From Firmicutes bacterium UBA6226 (GTDB lineage: Bacteria > Bacillota_A > Clostridia > Peptostreptococcales > Acidaminobacteraceae), in assembly GCA_002441045.1 (NCBI GenBank), contig DJWQ01000041.1:1-24578 (forward strand): a DNA stretch of 24,578 nt, given 5' to 3'. Both the position numbers and the translations under genes were made by a program. The stretch's first letter is position 1. Each line of letters opens with the position of its first letter. The notes under the pieces are model-generated. The model ran no database searches. It was not told the DNA's origin and worked only from the letters and a program-made list of their open reading frames with translations. Of the stretch, positions 20,589 to 24,578 are shown piece after piece.

Positions 20589-20617
20589 AGTATACGCTTT
20601 TTTTATAGCCCTCACAA
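20589..20617 (-). promoter_or_regulatory. Promoter of the antiporter gene
   Basis: The minus strand has TTGTGA (20612-20617), a 17-base spacer and TATACT (20589-20594), starting just after the prfA stop codon. The predicted transcription start is near 20582, giving a 40-base leader. No terminator is seen after prfA. Confidence 0.65.
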
Positions 20618-20620
20618 GGT

Positions 20621-21691
20621 TTACACTTCTTCAAGTGCTTTTAAAGCTTCAGTTTGGAAAAACGTCGTCAACTCATCGATCATTTCATCGATTTCACCTT
20701 GCATGTAACTGTCTAACTTGTAAATTGTAATTGGGATACGATGATCTGTTATTCTAGCTTGTGGGAAATTATAAGTTCTAATTTTGGCACTTCTATCTCC
20801 TGTACCAACTTGACTTCTTCTTTCTGCAGCGATCTGCTCATTTTGTTTAGTGAGCTCAATTTCATAAAGTCTCGCTTTAAGAACTTGCATCGCTTTTTCT
20901 TTATTTGATAGCTGTGATTTACCATCCTGACAGCTCACTACAAGCCCCGTAGGTAAATGCGTAATTCTTACCGCTGAGTCAGTTGTATTTACTGACTGTC
21001 CACCATTACCAGAAGATCTAAACACGTCGATTCTTAAATCATTTTGATTGATGCTGACTTCGACGTCATCCACTTCAGGTAATACCGCAACTGTTGCAGT
21101 AGAAGTATGAATTCTACCACCCGACTCAGTTTGTGGAATTCTTTGGACACGGTGTGTACCGCTTTCGTATTTTAATTTTGAATAAGCGCCATTCCCTTTG
21201 ATTAGAATAGAAGCTTCTTTAATCCCACCAACACCCGTTTCATTTGTGTTTAGCAGTTCCACTTTCCATCTTTTTCTTTCAGCAAAACGAATATAAAGCC
21301 TTAAGAGTTCCGCAGCAAACAAACCCGCTTCATCGCCACCGGCACCAGCTCTGATCTCTAATATAACGTCTCTTTCATCGTTAGGATCTTTCGGAAGTAA
21401 TAGCTTTTTAACTTCCATCTCAAGTACTTCAACTTTTTCCTCTAAGTCCGCCAATTCGATCTTCGCTAATTCTCGAATCTCATCATCGCCTTCTTCGAGC
21501 ATTTCTTTTGCTTCTTCTATCCCGTTTACAACATCCTTGTATTCGCGATACTTAAGTACAATACTCGATAACTCCGAATGTTCTTTCATAAGTCTTTGCC
21601 ATAATTTTTGATCGTTGATTACCTCAGGATCAGAAAGCTTAAGGCCAAGCTCTTCATATTTTTCTTCTATGAATTTCAACTTATCAAACAT
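20621..21691 (-). CDS. prfA: Peptide chain release factor 1
   Basis: Ends translation at UAA and UAG. The 356-residue length is typical of RF1. It shows the peptidyl-hydrolysis motif GGQ (230-232, in [21 protein letters not shown]) and the stop-codon recognition tripeptide PxT as PQT (186-188, in [14 protein letters not shown]), which marks RF1 and not RF2 (SPF). The ATG at 21691 has GGAGG 8 bases upstream; the TTG at 21706 lies within that Shine-Dalgarno region. It follows prmC, whose product methylates the GGQ glutamine, by 18 bases. Confidence 0.97.
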   Translation of the reverse strand: MFDKLKFIEEKYEELGLKLSDPEVINDQKLWQRLMKEHSELSSIVLKYREYKDVVNGIEEAKEMLEEGDDEIRELAKIELADLEEKVEVLEMEVKKLLLPKDPNDERDVILEIRAGAGGDEAGLFAAELLRLYIRFAERKRWKVELLNTNETGVGGIKEASILIKGNGAYSKLKYESGTHRVQRIPQTESGGRIHTSTATVAVLPEVDDVEVSINQNDLRIDVFRSSGNGGQSVNTTDSAVRITHLPTGLVVSCQDGKSQLSNKEKAMQVLKARLYEIELTKQNEQIAAERRSQVGTGDRSAKIRTYNFPQARITDHRIPITIYKLDSYMQGEIDEMIDELTTFFQTEALKALEEV

Positions 21692-21709
21692 GCTAAAATC
21701 CTCCAACTC

Positions 21710-22546
21710 TTATCTTTGTCCATATATAAATCTCGGAATACCATTCAAATCTGAAAAATGGTCTACCGATTTAAAATCATTTTCTATCAATAAAGCTTCA
21801 ATCGCTTCATGTTGATTATGCCCCGCTTCAAAGTAAAGATACCCATTTGGATTTAAGTGTTCCTTCGCTTTTGGAATCAATCTTCTATAAATGTCCAGAC
21901 CGTCTTCACCCGCAAAAAGCGCAATGTGAGGTTCATGCTCTGTGACTTCGGGTTCGAGTGTTTCTAAATCGCCTATTGGAATATAGGGTGGATTTGAAAC
22001 GATTACGTCGAACTTGCCTTCAATGTTTTCAAAGAGATCGCTAAGTACAAACTGAACCCTTTCAGAAACATTGTGATAAATGGCATTCTTTTTTGCAACT
22101 TCAATCGCGTTTCCGGATATGTCACTTCCTACGACACTTGAAAAAGGAAAGTGCATAGCAAGCGTTATCGCTATTGCGCCACTACCGACGCCAATATCAA
22201 GAATCTTTGGATTTGCAATCCTTGTCGTATTGATAATACGCTCGACAAGCGTCTCTGTTTCAGGTCTTGGAATTAACACAGACTCATTTACAAAATAATC
22301 AAATCCATAAAAACCTTGCTTTTGGACCAAGTACTGCAGTGGCACACGCTTTACACGGGCAGCTACAAAGTCATCGATGCGTCTTTGCTCTTCTTGAGAA
22401 AGCATTCTCTGTTTCGCCAAAACAAGTTCAATCGGCTCTACATCTAGCACATGACAAAGTATGACCTTAGCTTCGTACTGCCAAGCATCTGTAATTGGCA
22501 TTAAACTCTTTTCAATTTCTTTTTGTTTGGTATATAAAGTAATCAT
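21710..22546 (-). CDS. prmC: Release factor glutamine methyltransferase
   Basis: Methylates the glutamine of the GGQ motif in release factors using S-adenosylmethionine. The 278-residue protein has an N-terminal helical domain, then IPRPETETLVE, the SAM loop DIGVGSGAIAI (117-127) and the catalytic NPPY motif (185-188, in VIVSNPPYIP). Only two bases separate its ATG from the yqhQ stop codon and no strong ribosome site is seen, so it is probably translated by coupling to yqhQ. Confidence 0.96.
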   Translation of the reverse strand: MITLYTKQKEIEKSLMPITDAWQYEAKVILCHVLDVEPIELVLAKQRMLSQEEQRRIDDFVAARVKRVPLQYLVQKQGFYGFDYFVNESVLIPRPETETLVERIINTTRIANPKILDIGVGSGAIAITLAMHFPFSSVVGSDISGNAIEVAKKNAIYHNVSERVQFVLSDLFENIEGKFDVIVSNPPYIPIGDLETLEPEVTEHEPHIALFAGEDGLDIYRRLIPKAKEHLNPNGYLYFEAGHNQHEAIEALLIENDFKSVDHFSDLNGIPRFIYGQR

Positions 22547-22548
22547 AA

Positions 22549-23484
22549 CTAAAAATTAGGATCCGCCTCATCTAAAACACTTTTAAAAGCTGCAATAGCA
22601 ACTTCAAGTTGCTTGTCGTCTGGTTCCTTAGTGGTAATTTTTTGCATCATTAAACCTGGATAGCTAAGTGTTCTAACAATTGGATGTGTTGATTTTCCAG
22701 CGATACGAATCATTTCATATGATAGACCCGCCACGACAGGGAAGAGTAACAACTTAATTAAAAGCCTTACGATAACACTGTTCCAACTGATAAAAGTAAA
22801 AATAATAATACTAATCATTAAAACAAAGAAAACAAAGCTTGTGCCACATCTAGGATGTAGCGTCGTAAAAGTTCTAGCGTTCTCAACCGTCACGTCTTTA
22901 CCACTTTCAAAACAATGAATGGTTTTATGCTCTGCACCGTGGTATTGAAATACGCGTTTAATATCTTTCATCTGTGAGATTACCAAGATATAGGTTACGA
23001 AAACAACAATTTTCATTACGCCTTCTATTGCACTTAATAACAATGTGTTTGTGATCACACCTCTTAAAAATCCAACCATAGCCGTAGGCAAAGCACCAAA
23101 TAAAAGAAGCGCAAATATTACAGCAAAAACAATTGAGAATCCCAAAAGAATATCATCTGCTTTTTTTCCAAACTTCTTATTTAACCATAGCTCAAACTTG
23201 CCTTTTTCTTCAGTGCCATCTCCTTCTGCAAAAAACTCAGCTGAATAGGTTAGCGCTCTTACCCCTATAATCATAGAAGAAATTAATGCAACAATCCCCC
23301 TAATCATTGGCAGTTTAAAGAGTGGATGCGAAAAGTGCTTGCTAATTGGATCGACCTTTAGCTCGATCTCACCGTTAGGCTTTCTAACCGCAATCCCGAT
23401 TTTGTCTTTCCCTCTCATCATTACCCCTTCGATCAGTGCTTGTCCACCGATAGAAGTATATTCTACATTTTTTTGTTCACTCAT
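22549..23484 (-). CDS. yqhQ: DUF1385 membrane protein (YqhQ family)
   Basis: A 311-residue membrane protein of the conserved but poorly understood DUF1385/YqhQ family. The N-terminus has the family signature YTSIGGQALIEGVMMRG and the middle has YHGAEHKTIHCFE and TLHPRCGTSFVFFV. Several membrane segments are evident (about 65-80, 115-135, 145-175, 218-237 and 240-262). The ATG at 23484 overlaps the tdk stop codon as ATGA, with AAGGTGA upstream, so it is coupled to tdk. The same gene is found near prmC/prfA and rpmE in many Clostridia. Its function is not known. Confidence 0.9.
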   Translation of the reverse strand: MSEQKNVEYTSIGGQALIEGVMMRGKDKIGIAVRKPNGEIELKVDPISKHFSHPLFKLPMIRGIVALISSMIIGVRALTYSAEFFAEGDGTEEKGKFELWLNKKFGKKADDILLGFSIVFAVIFALLLFGALPTAMVGFLRGVITNTLLLSAIEGVMKIVVFVTYILVISQMKDIKRVFQYHGAEHKTIHCFESGKDVTVENARTFTTLHPRCGTSFVFFVLMISIIIFTFISWNSVIVRLLIKLLLFPVVAGLSYEMIRIAGKSTHPIVRTLSYPGLMMQKITTKEPDDKQLEVAIAAFKSVLDEADPNF

Positions 23485-24077
23485 ACAGTCACCTTCGATT
23501 CCTTGTACTTGAAATAGCAATCCGCACATAAAGATTCGTACTCAACATGGTTTTCACCATCTATCGCCACTTGTTCACCTTCAAATACAAACTCACCATT
23601 TATTTTTCTACCATTTAGAATCGCCTTTCTTCCACATCGACAGATGGTTTTTAGTTCTTCTAGACTATGAGCCAATAACAGCAATCTTTCTGAGCCTTCA
23701 AAACCTTTCATCAAAAAGTCAGTTCTAAGTCCATAGCAGATGACCGGAATATCTTGCTTAACTGCTATTTCGAAAAACTGATCAATCTGATCTTTCGTGA
23801 AAAACTGCGCTTCATCGACTAAAATACAATCTATCTTACCGTGACGCTCACGCCACGCCATTACTTCCTCAATAACATTTGCTTCCTTTTTAACGATAAC
23901 ATCGACTTGCTTCGTTATTCCCAATCTAGAGACGACTTGATCGCCTCCTTTGGTATCTGTGTAGGGCTTAATAATGATCGCCTGCATACCACGTTCAGTG
24001 TAGTTGTGCATAACTTGCATCAGTGCAGTTGATTTTCCACAATTCATTGCGCCATATCTAAAGTATAACTTTGACAT
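23481..24077 (-). CDS. tdk: Thymidine kinase
   Basis: Phosphorylates thymidine to dTMP for nucleotide salvage. The 198-residue protein is a type II (TK1-like) kinase. It has the P-loop GAMNCGKS (9-16), the IDCILVDEAQFF Walker B region, the YGLRTDFLMKGFEGS lasso region and two zinc-binding cysteine pairs (CRCGRKA and LCADC). GAGGAG precedes the ATG. It follows rpmE, as in Bacillus, and overlaps yqhQ by 4 bases. Confidence 0.96.
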   Translation of the reverse strand: MSKLYFRYGAMNCGKSTALMQVMHNYTERGMQAIIIKPYTDTKGGDQVVSRLGITKQVDVIVKKEANVIEEVMAWRERHGKIDCILVDEAQFFTKDQIDQFFEIAVKQDIPVICYGLRTDFLMKGFEGSERLLLLAHSLEELKTICRCGRKAILNGRKINGEFVFEGEQVAIDGENHVEYESLCADCYFKYKESKVTV

Positions 24078-24107
24078 TTCAAGCTCCTCAATTTATAGTT
24101 TTATTCT

Positions 24108-24116
24108 ATTTTAACA
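24108..24116 (-). promoter_or_regulatory. Candidate promoter of tdk-yqhQ-prmC-prfA
   Basis: The minus strand reads TGTTAAAAT, an extended -10 with one mismatch to TATAAT, with a predicted start near 24101 and a 24-base leader. The -35 region is weak, and the area is so AT-rich that the call is tentative. Confidence 0.4.
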
Positions 24117-24142
24117 CAATCATTTTTATAATATAAAATAAA

Positions 24143-24169
24143 AATCTTCAGGTATGTAACCTTCAGATT
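24143..24169 (-). terminator. Terminator-like hairpin C before tdk
   Basis: On the minus strand AATCT-GA-AGGT pairs with ACCT-GA-AGATT around a 5-base loop, a stem with a symmetric GA/GA internal loop, followed by TTTATTTTA. It carries the same CTGAAGG core as elements A and B. It could end transcripts coming from rpmE or act in the tdk leader if a promoter lies upstream. Confidence 0.55.
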
Positions 24170-24195
24170 ATACATCAATTTCTTTGCTGCTAAAT

Positions 24196-24252
24196 AAAAA
24201 GCTTTAGGCATCGAGCCTTCAGATTTAGTCACCATCGAGAATGTGACTAAAT
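24196..24252 (-). repeat. Hairpin element A between rpmE and tdk
   Basis: On the minus strand a 10-bp hairpin (arms 24223-24232 and 24243-24252, ATTTAGTCAC type, 10-base loop) runs into CTGAAGG-CTCGAT-GCCTAAAG. In that second part AGGC pairs with GCCT and CT with AG around a GA/AA internal loop, and TTTTT follows. The loop of the first hairpin repeats CTCGATG. It shares its layout and core with element B at 19263-19316. Confidence 0.6.
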
Positions 24253-24283
24253 AAAAAAGGTTAGGACTACCCCATCCTAACCT
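24252..24283 (-). terminator. Terminator of rpmE
   Basis: On the minus strand AGGTTAGGA (24275-24283) pairs perfectly with TCCTAACCT (24258-24266) around an 8-base loop, followed by a run of Ts. It lies 13 bases after the rpmE stop codon. Confidence 0.92.
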
Positions 24284-24296
24284 AATTACAAGCGAC

Positions 24297-24497
24297 TTAT
24301 TTAAGATTGTATTTTTCCTTAAACTTCTCAGCTCTACCGCCACGCTCAACTGATTTAGCTGTACCAGTGAAGAATGGATGGCATTCAGAACAAATTTCAA
24401 TTCTGATCTCATCTTTTGTAGAACCAGTTGTGAATGTATTGCCGCATGCGCAGTGTACTTCAACTTTTTTGTAATCTGGATGAATTGATTGTTTCAT
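24297..24497 (-). CDS. rpmE: 50S ribosomal protein L31 (zinc-binding form)
   Basis: A small ribosomal protein of the large subunit and subunit bridge. The 66-residue protein, [25 protein letters not shown] and onward, keeps the four cysteines of the zinc-binding (C+) form: CAC in VHCACGN and CSEC in [12 protein letters not shown]. The zinc-free paralogue (YtiA type) lacks these. The ATG at 24497 has AGAGGTG 6 bases upstream; an in-frame GTG at 24506 falls inside that site. It is followed by a strong terminator. Confidence 0.97.
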   Translation of the reverse strand: MKQSIHPDYKKVEVHCACGNTFTTGSTKDEIRIEICSECHPFFTGTAKSVERGGRAEKFKEKYNLK

Positions 24498-24506
24498 TAT
24501 GTTCAC

Positions 24507-24578
24507 CTCTCTCCTTATTAATTTATCTCAAGTTTCAATATTCAAATTTCAAGCCTTATCATTGTAACACACTCTATT
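24507..24578 (-). promoter_or_regulatory. Upstream region of rpmE
   Basis: The minus strand carries TGTTACAAT, an extended -10-like sequence at about 24561-24569, whose -35 would lie beyond the window edge. Between it and rpmE there are repeated TTGAA/TGAA steps. No conclusion on regulation is possible. Confidence 0.3.

Noticed and set aside
24143..24252. A T-box or another known riboswitch before tdk.
   Set aside because: No T-box sequence (AGGGTGGNACCGCG) or other riboswitch core I know is present. The hairpins are too small for most aptamers.
24101..24463. A 120-codon frame on the minus strand across rpmE and its spacer.
   Set aside because: It reads rpmE out of frame and runs through its terminator; rpmE itself is unmistakable.

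Overview
The window is a 24.6-kb stretch of chromosome from a low-to-moderate GC, Gram-positive-type bacterium, most likely an anaerobic member of the Clostridia. The reasons are strong AGGAGG-type ribosome sites, AT-rich spacers, the Firmicutes gene order rpmE-tdk-yqhQ-prmC-prfA-sua5-rpiB-upp-(tagO, wecB)-atp-murA-mbl, and a Na+-type ATP synthase with a hybrid rotor like that known from Acetobacterium and Eubacterium. All 27 genes lie on the minus strand, so transcription runs from high to low coordinates. No phage, insertion sequence, CRISPR array, tRNA or rRNA was seen. Several starts were moved from an upstream TTG or GTG to an internal ATG with a well-placed Shine-Dalgarno sequence.

In transcription order: rpmE (ribosomal protein L31) ends in a clear terminator and is followed by a 219-bp spacer holding further hairpins. 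Next come tdk, yqhQ (DUF1385), prmC and prfA, tightly packed. A CPA2/NapA-type Na+/H+ antiporter with its own promoter follows, then a spacer with a terminator and a second copy of the hairpin element, then sua5 (tRNA t6A synthesis). rpiB, upp and a TagO/WecA-type glycosyl-1-phosphate transferase form a unit with its own promoter and terminator. wecB (UDP-GlcNAc 2-epimerase) follows. It and the transferase would supply lipid-linked GlcNAc and UDP-ManNAc for a wall polymer.

The centre (14638-6733) is a complete F-type ATP synthase cluster: atpZ, atpI, atpB, a double-hairpin c gene, a normal c gene, atpF, atpH, atpA, atpG, atpD and atpC, closed by a strong terminator. The 181-residue c protein contains two complete F-type c hairpins. 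The first keeps the ion-binding Glu (E78) and the second has Gln (Q161) in its place. The 89-residue c protein has a complete Na+-site signature (Q33, E66, T67, T68, Y71). The operon therefore predicts a Na+-driven rotor mixing two kinds of c subunit, and the NapA-type antiporter fits a Na+-based energy economy.

After a 327-333-bp AT-rich spacer come murA and an mreB/mbl homologue with a terminator. The spoIID, spoIIQ and spoIIID genes that lie between murA and mbl in Bacillus are absent here. The last unit is nadA-nadB-nadC (de novo NAD synthesis), behind a promoter with an operator-like palindrome just downstream of it. A GNAT acetyltransferase ends the window.

The points most worth a second look are the hybrid c ring and the 100-bp spacer between its two genes, and the recurring intergenic hairpin elements around 19.3 and 24.2 kb. 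These share a CTGAAGG core, a similar layout and one covarying stem.
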